A DNA stretch of 64,000 nucleotides, taken from NCBI GenBank assembly GCA_014706295.1, contig JACSVZ010000022.1, positions 4,916,830 through 4,980,829 of the forward strand, written 5' to 3'. Under the pieces are notes generated by a model. It had not been told where the DNA came from, ran no database searches, and saw only the letters and a list, made by a program, of their open reading frames with translations. Position 1 is the first letter of the stretch. The number at the start of each line of letters is the position of its first letter. The translations under genes were made by a program, and so were the position numbers. Positions 46,646-57,648 of this stretch are shown in pieces. This DNA comes from Lycocorax pyrrhopterus obiensis. Lineage: Eukaryota > Chordata > Aves > Passeriformes > Paradisaeidae.

Positions 46646-48440
46646 TGTGAGAAGGCTGATGGTAAATTGGAGTGGTGGAAACTGCGTGAAGGAGCCCGAA
46701 AAAACCTGTGAGAACAACCAGGAGAACGTGGAGCTTCCCTGAGGACAGGCTGGGATTCTCTGTGCGGGCTCTCACCTTGGCACTGTCGGGGCATGGAGCA
46801 GCAGATGTGGGACACGGGGGGCTGGAACGTCATCCAAATTCCCTCCCTTGAGCCCGTGAGATTTTCCAGCCCCTCCTGGCTGCTTCTCCCCTCTCCCCAA
46901 GCTGGCCAGGCTGCCTGGACCCTGGATGTGTTCCGCAGGGGGACGGGGAGAGCACAGCAGCCTCTGGGGAGGAGGGGTCTCACCCCTCGTCTGTCAGCAC
47001 GGGGAACACCGAAAGCTCCCTGCTCTTTGTGTCCCCTTCACCAGTCAGATCCCAGCAGCAAATGACACTTCCACAAGCCTTACTGAAAGAAAACACTGAA
47101 CGTCCCACAGCAGGTTTTGGGTTGGTGTCGAGGGAACGCTGTGAACTGCTGTCTAGCAGAGGTGACTCTGTGATTAAAAGCCTCACACAAGTCAAGAACA
47201 ACCTTCCCCGCCTGATTCTTGACCCTGGGACTCTCTTCCCTCTGTCCCAAGGACCCTCCTGCTGCTGTCCCACTGTGGGACCTGCTCAGATCCCCCCCAG
47301 CAGCCTGGAAGGGCATCCCACAGGGAGAAAAAAACAGAAATTAAGAAGACAACACACAACACGCAGAGCCAGGCAGCTTCATGGGAGGATGAAACTTATG
47401 CAAACAGAGATCTACAAAAAAACAGAATTAATAAAATATACCCTGCCCATGCATTATGAAACACATCTGGCTGCAGAGTGACATGCCAGCTTTCATTTTA
47501 ACTTTGGCTTGGGAGCAGTGGTGGGGCTGAAATGACTGCATGCATTGGTGAGCAGCCACTGCAAATGTTTGCACACACCTCCTTTTCCCCCTCTCTCGTG
47601 TTTTTCATGTGTCTGACTCCCACAGAGGGTTTGGGGAAGGGGCTGGGAGTGCACAGATGATTTTTTAATGCCTTGGAGGTTTGGATCGAGCAGTGCATAA
47701 TCCAGGAGGAGGCACAAAGGAATAAAGGGAGCAGCTGAGGCTGGTGGGCCGGATCCTCGGGGCAGGTTTGGTGGGAAGGGTTGGGGGAGGATTTTGGGAG
47801 CCATGCCCTCCCCTCTCCCCTCCCTGTTAATGGTGCAGTGTCTTGCTGGTGCTGTGAGCCATCACAACCCACCTCTGTATCCAAGGAGCTCTTCCCAGGC
47901 TTTGTGTCTCCAGTGTTTCTGGAAGAATCTGCCCCTGGGTGAGGAACAGAGGAACTGCTCTGTGCAGGAATGTTCTTCCTGGCTTTTGCCTTGCAGATGG
48001 AAACTGGACCCTTTTTAACCCTCCCCCTTTGTGGACTTCTTCACATATTTCCATTTCTTCAGTATCTGCACCTGTTTCTGGTGCCTCTCCTTCAACAATA
48101 GGCTGAGGCTGTGAATTCCAGGGGTCAGCTCCTGGCTGGACAGACACTTCCTTCCCTCTGTGCTTGCCTGTTTTCCTTTGCACTGAGTCTGCAAAACTCA
48201 AGACACAAAAGTCTGTCCCCAGGGTTAGAAAGTTGCTCTGAGTGCGTTGCTCATCGAATGTTTAAATCAGGCCAGGCAAGTGCAGTGAGGTGGATGTGGA
48301 ATCCACCAGCTGCAGAACTGCAGCTCTTCAGGAACCCCTTCCCTGCCCCTCCTGCCCCAGCTCTCCAGCTGTAATGGAGAAGAGGTTAAATATTCAGGAC
48401 AGCAAACAGCAGGAGGAGAATTGAGTCCATTAGAAATGAA
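46646..48440. other. Unique sequence with a minus-strand exon-like frame
   Basis: Apart from the minus-strand frame at 47827-48188, which is listed separately, no gene or repeat is recognised. Confidence 0.35.
47827..48188 (-). other. Candidate coding exon, unclear 3' border
   Basis: On the minus strand, an acceptor-like 'gtgtcttgagttttgcag' ends at 48189. The frame that follows begins with two bases of a split codon and stays open to a stop at 47827. Its first 50 or so residues look protein-like, with an acidic stretch (TGADTEEMEICEEV). No strong donor follows; GTGCAG and GTGAAG are the only nearby options. It could therefore be a terminal exon or no exon at all. The product is not recognised. 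Confidence 0.2.
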
Positions 48441-48606
48441 AGTTCCCCAGGGAATGGCCAATGGAAAGGCTGCCAGAGCTCCAGGAGCGTTTGGACACCA
48501 CTCCCAGGGGTGCACAGGGCAGGGTTGTTGGGGTGTCTGTGCAGGGTTGGAGCTGGGCTGGATGATCCTGTGGGTCCCTCCCAGCTCAGGACATTCCATG
48601 ATTCCC
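48441..48606 (+). mobile_element. CR1 LINE, 3' end fragment
   Basis: Contains 'gctgccagagctccaggagc', 'cagggttgttggggtgtctg', 'ttggagctgggctggatgat' and 'ctcaggacattccatgattc'. It is the same subfamily as the copies at 8.8, 22.5 and 59.2 kb. Confidence 0.9.
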
Positions 48607-49375
48607 CCTGGAAGTGGGTGCTGCTGTCACTGGGGCTGTTTCTGTTGCAGCAAATGCCAGACAGCTCCTGACAGGAGAAACTTCTGCTCCACAGCAAGCT
48701 CGGGTTGTACTTTCAAAGTCAGCCGACATCAACGAGCAAGGAACAGAACTTTCCTGCTATAAATATTTGAACAGCAGTTTGTTAATTTTTGTTACTATCA
48801 ACGTGGATTAATTGCTGTTTTATTATCAACTTCAGCTTCTATTAGTTTAGGATTTACATCTTAAATGATAATATCAGACTTTGTCTTGAATAAAACATTC
48901 TGTAACCTAGACGAGTTCATTAGATTCGTGAAGGTGAGCTGACAGATTAAAGGCAGAACAAAGATCCTGATGTGTTTTACAATCGCGGGAATGCTCATTT
49001 GGAGTTTTGTAAAACAACATTGCACGTCTCAGAGAGCTCAGCTTCAAATGCATTGTGATAAATGCTGCTGCCTTTTGAAAGGCTGCTGCTCCTCGTTGTC
49101 TGCCTTCAACAGACTGCTGCACCTTTCCTCTCCTCAGAGGCTAATGAGGTGTCCTTTTACATTATTAATGCCACAAATGACTAAGGACATAACGAAATAA
49201 CCCTTTGCATGTTGTTCTTTTACCTAATTAGCCTTGGGAGGGTGGGATTATCCCTGTGGCCCCAGTGTGGGCTGCCAGGATTCCCCAGAGGAGGGACAGG
49301 GGCTGAAGTGGGGACAAGTCCCACTTGTGCTGCACCCTCATTCCAGCAAGAGATGAAGGAGATTTGGAACAACAA
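48607..49375. other. Unique AT-rich sequence
   Basis: 48750-49240 is AT-rich with TTAATT/ATTAAT words. No gene seen. Confidence 0.4.
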
Positions 49376-49622
49376 AATGGTTTGGGAGGGACCTTTAGAG
49401 CCATCTTCTCCCACCCCCTTGCAGTGAACAGAGCTAAATTCAGTTTGTGAGGCTGCTCAGAGCAACCTGACCTTGAATGCTCCCAAGGATGGGGAATCCA
49501 CCGCCTGTCTGGGCAACCTGTGCCAGGCCTCACCACCCTCACTGCAAAAACCTGCTGCTTCCTTATCTAAATCAACCCTGGTTGAGTTTAGAACTCCTTG
49601 TCCTGTTGCTACAGGACAGATT
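49376..49622 (-). mobile_element. CR1 fragment, diverged
   Basis: Contains 'aaaatggtttgggagggacc', 'gaccttgaatgctcccaagg', 'tgggcaacctgtgccaggcc' and 'gaactccttgtcctgttgct', in inverted CR1 order. Confidence 0.85.
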
Positions 49623-51854
49623 TATCCAAATTTGGATGGAAGCCCATGACCAGCCGGGGGGATGGAAACCAGAGCTGCTGGTGACGTGTGTTGGGAAGAC
49701 TCAGATTGTTCTGGAAAAACACCATGTACCTGCTGTAGTGTAGGGGAGACATGGTCAGATCCAGGGAATGTACAGACTCATCTGCTGGGGGACACACCAT
49801 TAGTTATTATTAATTAATCACAGCTGGTATCATTAATTAGGATGTACACACAGGCTAACGGCTGTTCAGCTGAGCCTCCTCTCTGGCTCAGGTCGATGGC
49901 CTGGGTCTCCTCTGCCTGCTCCGGGTACCCTGCAGCCACCCTGGGCCACCTGCAGGGGCAGAGGCACTGGGGAGGGAGGCTGGGAAGGGCAGGGCTGGGG
50001 CTTACCGTGTGCTCCATGCAAATAAAAAAAGGGAAATTCTGGCATTGGAACAGATCTCTTGGAGCCATTTCTTGTCTTAATCAGGAAACGTGGCACCCTG
50101 GGTGCAGCAGCTGCTCTGCAGGGCTGGGTTAAATCTTACTTTGACCACGGCAAACTGTCAGAGGTGCAAGGTGGAGCCCCAGGAGAGCTCCTGGCTCTGC
50201 TCCTCTGCAGGACACTGTCATGGCCACGTCCCAGGCATGGGGACACAGGATGAGCCACGACAGAAGTTTGTGTTCTCAATTTGGAGGACTAAACAAATAA
50301 ACACGAGTGTGAGAAAATAGCAGAGGGCTTAATGCAGAGACAGGGTGCTCAGAAGTATTATTGGAGAGGTTCATTTAATCCCTGAGAGATTCAAAGGGAT
50401 AATGGCACGGGAGCAGCTCTCCAGACCTCCTTACCCTTCCTGCCAGAGGTTACGTGGGCTTTGGGAGATTGATTCATCTGCAGAGCTGAGGGGAATTGGA
50501 TGATCCAGATGCCTAACAATGAGATTTAGGCTTGAATTTATTTCACTCGAGGTAGTTAAATCTGATGATTTTGTCCAGGTCTTGTGTCTGAACTTAAGCC
50601 AAGTTAGTGATGAGCACAAGTTTTTCCTGCTGGGGGATGTTCAGCGACCTTGCACGAAGTGGTTTTGGCGAGTTGGATGAGCAGGAGCTCTGAACACACC
50701 TGCGATGACAGCGAGCAGTAGGGTCAGCCGCTCCCACACGGGGATGTGCTGCTGGAAAAGCTCTCGCTGCTTTTCCTGCTGCTGTTGGTGTTTCCCTGGC
50801 TCGGGGCTGTCTCTCGAGGGCACAGTCACACCAGCACTTCCCTGCATTTGCTTTTTCTCCTGGATTTTTGCCTTTGGAAAGAACAGTCCGGGTAACACCG
50901 CCTGTTGTGAGGTCAGACACGTGTCACTGTGTTACTGCCCGGGTTTTCCCTCTGTGTGCAGGGCTGGGAATGCTCCAGTCCCAGCTCTGCATCTCTCTGA
51001 CCTGGAGAATCTCTGCCTCTCTTTAAAGAAATGTAGAATGTATTTTGCCCAAGGTTTGTTGGGGAAATCTGGAGTCTTCCCCTTCTGTGATGCCGATATT
51101 GGAGGCACCAATAAGCCACATGCATTCAGAGAGAGCAGTGCTAAGCCAGGCAGGGCATTTTCCCAGGATTTGGGGGTTTTGAAACCCTGTGGAGCAGCCT
51201 GGAATCCTCACCAAGGAGGGCAGGAGCAGGCAATCACCAGCTCCTGATTAAGGAGGAAGCAACCCAGGGGCAAGGAGTGGGAACCTGGGAGGGTGGCAGC
51301 CAGTGGGAGTGGGAGAGGAGACGCAGCCCTGGCTTGGATCCATGAGGAGCAGGGAACTGCTGCTGTGGTGACCCCCCAGCCCTCAGCCTGGGCTGGCTGC
51401 CACCACCGAGCCATCCCTCAAAAACTGTGGAATGAGGAATTCTGGAGTGAGTTTATCCAGGCAGGAGGGGCCGGGGGAGCTGTGTGTGTGCCCACATAGG
51501 CTCTGGAATTGGCACTTAATTACATTAATTCCATGGGCACGCTTTCCATGGCAATTGTGTTTTCATGGCTATTTAAAGTCTGTTTAAATGTTTGCAGAGC
51601 TTTAATGGCTGTTAATTAACTGCTGGATGCAAATATGGAGAAGGTGAGGGCGCACACATTTTGGGTGCACACACATCCTCCCCTCCCTGCAGTCCTACAG
51701 GACAATGTCCCCACTGCCAGGTGGGGGTGAATGTGCCTCCCCTGAGGAGCTCGTTCCCATGGGCTGTGGGGGCTCTTCCTTTTGGGGAACACGGTTCTGT
51801 CACCCACCAAGGCACCCCCAGTGAAATCTGGATCTGGAAAATAGATACTCAGTC
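49623..51854. other. Unique sequence with a minus-strand exon-like frame
   Basis: Apart from 50700-50871, no gene or repeat is recognised. Confidence 0.35.
50700..50871 (-). other. Candidate coding exon
   Basis: On the minus strand a 172-bp segment is open for 57 codons plus one base. It lies between a weak acceptor ('ctgttctttccaaag') and a donor-like CAG|GTGTGT. It encodes a glutamine/charged helix-like stretch (KHQQQQEKQRELFQQ), then VWERLTLLLAVIA. Several CpGs survive here, unlike in the flanking DNA, which can mark coding sequence. Its last base leaves phase 1, which matches the start phase of the frame at 48188. I do not recognise the protein, and chance remains likely. Confidence 0.25.
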
Positions 51855-51992
51855 CCTGGAAGTGTCCAAGGCCAGGTTGGACGGGGCTTGGAACAGCCTG
51901 GGATAGTGGAAGGTGTCCCTGCCCATGGCAGGGCGTTGGAATGAGATGACCTTTAAGGTCCCTTCCAACCCAAACCATTCCAGGATTCTGTA
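51855..51992 (+). mobile_element. CR1 LINE, 3' end fragment
   Basis: Contains 'cctggaagtgtccaaggcca', 'gttggacggggcttggaaca', 'gaccttttaaggtcc'-type sequence (actual 'gacctttaaggtcccttcca') and 'aaccattccaggattctgta'. Confidence 0.9.
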
Positions 51993-53330
51993 ACCCCTGC
52001 AAATTTCTGCCCAAGATTCCTAAAACATGCTGGGAACTGAGGCAGAGCTGAGTCTGTATGGGGTTCATGGCTTAATTAAGCAGGGGGAGCAATTCAATCT
52101 GATAATGAAGGGCCAAAAGCAATTTCTGGTGCAGGAATGAAGTTAATCCAGATTCAGAGCTGTTCACATTGAGATTTGATCTCAGTTTGGAAATGGTTTT
52201 GGCTGCCCTTTACAGAGAGAGAATAAAATCAACATTGCCTTGGCTGACACCAATTGTGTCTCTCTGGCGTGGTTTGGACATGCTTCAGTGCATCACTCTG
52301 AGACTTCACAGCAGCAAAGGCCCAAAAAACCTCTGAAAATAACATCTGTGATACTTTGGGGTGTTCCATCAAAACAAAAAGTGTTGCTGGATTTTAGAGG
52401 GAGCAGTGGATGCTCTCCAAGGCAGGTGAACCTGTGAGAAGGGATGGGTGCCAGACACCTCTTGGTGCTCCTTTCACTTTTAAAATTAACTTTTCTGGCA
52501 AAACTAACACCGACCATGGTCCTGTTATAGCTGTAAAGCTCAGGACTTACCCCCTAGTTAGATTAGACCAAGGTAATCTTCCACTTACTCGTTTCAGTGG
52601 GACCCACGAGAATTAAACAGTGTATTTCCACAAAAATAGCTCCTTTTTGGCGTAATCCGAGCACTTTGGGCTGCTCTGGCCTCAGGTTTGGATGCTGTCA
52701 GGCGGAGACAGTTTAAGCTGCATCTTTTAATGCTGTAACAGGATCCTGAAAAGGGCTGGCGATGCCGTGAGGTTCCAACCAGGACAAGGAAATCACTGTG
52801 GGGATTTTCCATGGCTGAACTTCTCCAGGTTGTTGTTGTAACCTGGTGCTGCAGAGCAGGAGGTGGGGGCAGAGAGAAGGGCCATGCCCTGTGCTCTTGG
52901 CTCCTCAGGAATGTTGTTCCATAAACATCTTCGGGCAGAGGGCACCTTGAGTCGGCTGTGAATTCCCAGATGTGCCTAAAGCCAGACAGACACGGTTGGG
53001 TTTTTTTTTTTCCTTCTTTGAAACTGAAACATAAGAGAGAAGAAAACTCAGAGCAAAGAAAACCAGGAAATGATCCTGTTTCTTTCAGTGATTCAAACTT
53101 AAACAGCTGCCACTGGCTTTGGAAAAGCATTTTTTTGGCACCATCAAGGTTCCTGTGACCCCTTCATAAGAAATTTTGTCTTAATTCGGAGTGTTCCTGT
53201 TTTAAATTTGAATACATCAACCAAAACAAACAAAAAACTTCCACTAGAAAATTTCTAGTTTCAAAGATTTTGGTCTGGAAGCAGCAGCAGAATCCAGTGA
53301 AACTCAAATGTATCTGCTGCTACCTTAAAA
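51993..53330. other. Unique sequence, no gene seen
   Basis: A 178-residue minus-strand frame at 52594-53130 shows no domain and no clear splice borders. Confidence 0.4.
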
Positions 53331-53700
53331 TCACAGAATCACTCGGGTTGGAGGAAACCTCCAGGACCATCAAGTCCAACCTTTGGCTGACCACTGCTTT
53401 GTCAACTAAACCACATTGTCAAGTGCCACATCTACTTGTTTTCTGCGCATTTCCAGGGGTGGCGACCCCACCACTGCCCTGGGCAGCCTGTGTCAATGTT
53501 TAACTACTCTCCAATAAATAATTTTTCCCCAATATCCACCCTGCCCCTCCCCTGGCCCAGCCTGAGGCCGTTCCCTCTCCTCCTGTCCCTTGTGGGAGCA
53601 GAGCCCGACCCCCCCCGGCTGCCCCCTCCTGTCAGGGAGTTGTGCAGAGCCACAAGGTCCCCCCTGAGCCTCCTTTTCTCCAGGCTGAGCCCTCCAGGGA
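53331..53700 (-). mobile_element. CR1 LINE, 3' fragment (about 370 bp)
   Basis: Contains 'tcacagaatcactcgggttg', 'gaccatcaagtccaaccttt', 'gcagcctgtgtcaatgttta', 'tcagggagttgtgcagagcc' and 'cctccttttctccaggctga'. It is an inverted copy of the subfamily at 37.6 and 42.5 kb. Confidence 0.92.
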
Positions 53701-55283
53701 ACCCTTTGGCCCATCCTCTTGCCTCCCTTTGCAATGGCTCTGCACAAGCTTATACAAAAGTCTGGTTGGGATCTGGGCTTGAGAAGTGGCTCCTCTCCTG
53801 CCCTAGTGAGCCAAACACAGAAAACATCTGAATTTTGCTTTGTGCAGAGCCTTTTCGTTTCCTTTAAACTTTTCTGGAACCAACCTTATGCTTGTGGTTT
53901 TTGTTCATCTGAATTCCACCCAGCAGGAGCAGGACAGGACATGGTGAGTGATGCAGGTTGAGGGAATGCTCATCTTCCCATCCCATGCTTTTGCTTCTCC
54001 CTTGGCAGGTGTGTCCAGAGGGCCCTGTCTGGGGTGTTTGTGGCAGCAGGGGAAACCAGAGCATGTCCAAACAAGAGTCCAGGGTTCCCACTGGGATATG
54101 CAGCTCCACTTGTTGCTGTTTCTGCCATCCAGGCCTCTTCCCAACACCCTGGAGCACAGCTGGGCTGCTTGTCCTTGCTCTGGTGAGGGGCACGCAGAGC
54201 TGGGCAGGGTCACTGCCACCCCAGGCAGTGTCACAGCCCCTGCCCTGCCTGCTGCCAGCCCTGGATAGACACCAGCACCCAGCCTCCTTCTAAAATAACA
54301 GTTTAATCTTCCTTTTTTTCATCTTCTTTTGACTTTCAGTATAAATTACCTCATCTGAGGTGTCACTGGAAATTGATTTGTTATGCTAAATACTTGCCAA
54401 ATAAATAATGAGCTCCCAAACCAGTCTATATGCAATAAGACAAGGAGTGAATTATTTCTAGTGGTTCCTTTTATCATGCATGGATTAAATTATTTCAGAG
54501 CCCTGATTCTCAGGGCTGGGCCATCTCCGAAAATGTGCTGGTGACACTTAAAAACACCGGGCCCCCCTCCGTGCTCTTTTATGATATTAAATGTCACCAG
54601 TTTCCTCGTTTTATCACATTATTACAGCCTTTTCTTGCCTGGAAGGAATCAAATTAATGAAAACCAGAAGAATTCAAGGTGCCTGCCCATACATCTCTCA
54701 TAAAATCATCCCACACGTTACAGAACAAGTTTCCAGGTGATGCCACGAGGCAAAAGACCAAACCAATTTAAATAAGGCTGATTACAGCCTTAAAAAACCC
54801 CAACAACCCAACCCCCAAAGCTGAACAACACTGACGTGTATTTTAAGGTGCTGATAAAGAGAACAAGAATATTTATTTAGCAGAAATGCTCAGTTTTATT
54901 TGCTCTGCTAGGTTCTTGCTGAGATGTCTCCTTCTTGGCTGTGTTTTACCACCTGATCTCATGCACAGCTTCCAGAGGTTGTTTTCGGGTCGCTGTCCTC
55001 AGGTTGGCGACGTGTCCCCACCGTGGTGCTTGTGGGACACTGGTGATGGAGCTGGAACTCTGCTCAGCAGAGTCTGAAATGCCCCCAAAACCTCTGCCAG
55101 CTGTTTGGGGGCCTCGGTGGAAGGAGCTGGGGACGTGGAGAGCAGTGTCCCGCTGTGGGCAGAAGGGCCAGGGAGGGGCTGAGCCGTGGGGACCGGGCAG
55201 GGAACGAGCCTGTGGCCCTCACGGGGAGGGGTGAGGTGCCAGGGCTGCACATCCTCACTGCTGTGCCCACCCCAGTGGGTTAT
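53701..55283. other. Unique sequence, conserved-like texture at 54.3-54.8 kb
   Basis: 54300-54880 is AT-rich, non-repetitive and full of TAATTA/ATTAAA words. The 277-residue minus-strand frame at 54999-55832 is not accepted because its upstream half runs through CR1. Confidence 0.4.
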
Positions 55284-55340
55284 GGGTGGAACCGATGGTC
55301 CTGGAGGTCTTTTCCAACCGAAATGACTCCATGGTTCTGT
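55284..55340 (+). mobile_element. CR1 3' end remnant
   Basis: 'atggtcctggaggtcttttc', 'caaccgaaatgactccatgg' and the end TTCTGTT match the terminal CR1 segment. Confidence 0.7.
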
Positions 55341-55474
55341 TCGGCCTTGGGGGCTCCAGGGAGGACGTGGCTCTGAGCTCACCTGTGTCTTGTGAAACAC
55401 GTGAGGTGAGAACAGAAGCCAACAGCTCCTGAGGCTGACCATGGCACCTTCAGGGAAATGAATCCATGGAAAAA

Positions 55475-55755
55475 AGTCATCAGGGCTGGAAAAGGCCTCT
55501 CTGGTCACCAAGTTCAACCATCGGCCAGCACTACCACCGTGTTCACCACTGCCCCATGTCTCCAAGTGCCTCAGCCACGCTCCTTTTAAATCCCTCCAGG
55601 GATGGGGACTCCACCGCTGCCCTGAGCAGCTGTACCAGGGCTGGACAACCCTTTCAGCGAAGAAGTTCTCCCTAATACCCAACCTGAACCTTCCCTGGTG
55701 CAGCTTGGGGCCATTTCCTCTCATCCTATCGCTTGTTCCCCAGGGCTTCAGAGCT
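55475..55755 (-). mobile_element. CR1 LINE fragment
   Basis: Contains 'ggctggaaaaggcctctctg', 'tctccaagtgcctcagccac', 'gggatggggactccaccgct' and 'cccaacctgaaccttccctg', in inverted CR1 order with the outermost tail missing. Confidence 0.88.
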
Positions 55756-57440
55756 TCACCCCGGTGTCCCTTTTGTTGGACCACATCTCCTGCCCCTCTG
55801 TGCCACTGCTCCAGGCTGTGGCTCTTCTGCAAGCAAGGAGGGTTTTTCCACAGCTGTCCCCACTCAGTTCTTCAGCCCAGCTCCTGGGCAATGCAGTTCC
55901 AGCAGCGCAGGCTCACCACGGGGGCTTGAGAGCATGGGCTGCTCTGGAGGGTGGGACAGAAGGCCCAGATACCCGCACGAAATTACCAGTTTGTCTTCAT
56001 CGACTGAAAAAAGCCCTGGTGGGACTCCCTTCCCAGACTGAACCTTCTGCAAATGTCCAGTGGAGAGGAGAGGCAAAAAATGGAGGAAGGTGGGTAAGAT
56101 GGAAGAAAGCTTCATTCAGAAACAAAGAGAAAAATCCCCATGACAGGCCAAGTGTGACTGGCTGCTCCTGATGCTGATTTTTCTGCTGTAAAATGAGAGA
56201 TTATTAGGGTTGTATTAGGCAGCTAATGCCACCTTTCAGTAAAGGGGGCTGTGTCCACTAATGCCTGAAGATGCTTATTATTATTTATTGATATATAAAG
56301 CTGCTGTATGAGCTTTATTTAAAGGCATGCCAGGCATGATTACTGTAATTTGCTAATGTAACAAAAGAATTTCCTATTAGCCTAATGTCACCTTGCTAAA
56401 GCTCTTGTGGTTTTTTTCCCCTGCAATGTCTTGCTACAGAGGGAATCCAGCACAGCTGCTCAGTTCAGCGTTGGTTTTGTGCCACTCACGGAGGTTACGT
56501 GGCTTGTGGGTGACTTGGATTATGAATTCAATAATTCAGTTATGTTCAAGCAACATCAAATGAAGTATTGGTGCACAGAGAGCCCTGAAATTGTTGCTCG
56601 TGAGGTGTTTGAACCCCTCAGGTGGCCCCTGGCACTCAGGTTGGACCCTCTGTGCCTGGAGCACACTCAGAGGCTGCTGTGGTGGGGCTGCTCCCAAAAA
56701 GCTGCTCCTGCAGGAGAGAAGCATCCGCCCATTGCTCCACGGATCTGAGGGGCCAGGAAAGGAACAGCTTTGAGGAAGTTCGGACAAGTTCCAGAACTCC
56801 AGAGCCTTTAGGGGAAAGCTCTGCCAGCTCTGTGGCTGGGACTGGCTGAAGGCTTGTCCTGCCTCTTTGGGATGAATGGCAAGGAGGGATCTGTGCATGA
56901 GGTTTGATTTCTGAGCCTGCAGCCCTCAGAAGGAGCCAGAAAGACCTTTGAGATAAGATTGGGCAGCAGGGGGGATGGTGATTTGCTTCCCAAATTCCTC
57001 CTGCTGTAATCCAACAATCCAGTGCTTTCCAGCCCCGTATCCACTGCTGCAGAGCAATTCCTGCTTGGATCTTCCTGTGGAATGGACACACTGCTGGGAT
57101 CACACCTCACGTGTTACAAGATTTCCCCTCCAGAACAAGTGCCCTGCGGATTCTGCAGAGCTGTTTTATCTGAGCTGCAGGAGAACTCTCGCCCAGGTGT
57201 GCCCTTGGCTGGGGTGGCACCAGCCCACGGGTGCAGCAGCACAGCTGGGACGGGTGGCCCTGCTGTCCCCTCACCCAGGCAGGGCACCTCAGGCCTGGCT
57301 GCTCCCACACCCTGCTCTGCCAGCTGCACCCCAGGCAGCCCCCGGGGCCCGGAATGACGGCTCTCCTGGTTTAAAAACTGTGGAAATGGCTATGGCCACT
57401 TGGCAACTTCAGGCCATGGTGCATTTTGCTGCTTTTTAAC
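55756..57440. other. Unique sequence; AT-rich conserved-like block at 56.2-56.4 kb
   Basis: 56180-56405 is AT-rich, non-repetitive DNA with TAATTT/CTAATG words and no low-complexity runs. A minus-strand 60-bp segment near 55987-56046 has splice-like borders but is too short to trust. Confidence 0.35.
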
Positions 57441-57456
57441 TGGTTTGGGTTTTTTT

Positions 57457-57527
57457 GTTTGGTTTGGTTTGGTTTGGTTTGGTTTGGTTTGGTTTGGGTT
57501 GGGTTGGGTTGGGTTTGGTTTTGGGAT
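57457..57527 (+). repeat. (GGTTT)n / (GGGTT)n array
   Basis: About eight GGTTT units pass into GGGTTGGGTTGGGTTGGG (57496-57513) and end with degenerate copies. The complement gives a false 'NQTKP' repeat frame. Confidence 0.95.
57496..57513 (+). promoter_or_regulatory. Canonical G-quadruplex motif
   Basis: Four G3 runs are separated by three TT loops, which satisfies the G3N1-7 quadruplex rule with very short loops. This is a sequence-level prediction. No function is implied. Confidence 0.7.
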
Positions 57528-57611
57528 TTTTTTGTGTATTTTATAGTCACAATTTCTTTCTTTTTTCCCATGCAACTGAAAGCACTTAGTGTACACTCTT
57601 TCCACGCTTTC

Positions 57612-57648
57612 TTTTCTTTTTTTTTTTTTCCATTTTTTTTTTTTTAGG
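57612..57648 (+). repeat. Poly(T)-rich tract
   Basis: Two long T runs are separated by 'cca'. Confidence 0.9.

Noticed and set aside
46022..46711. 229-residue plus-strand frame
   Set aside because: The 3' third is CR1. The rest is cysteine/phenylalanine-rich because the DNA is T-rich, and no motif or splice border supports it.
54999..55832. 277-residue minus-strand open frame
   Set aside because: A large part reads through CR1 sequence at 55.3 and 55.5-55.8 kb. The rest is P/S-rich with no domain.
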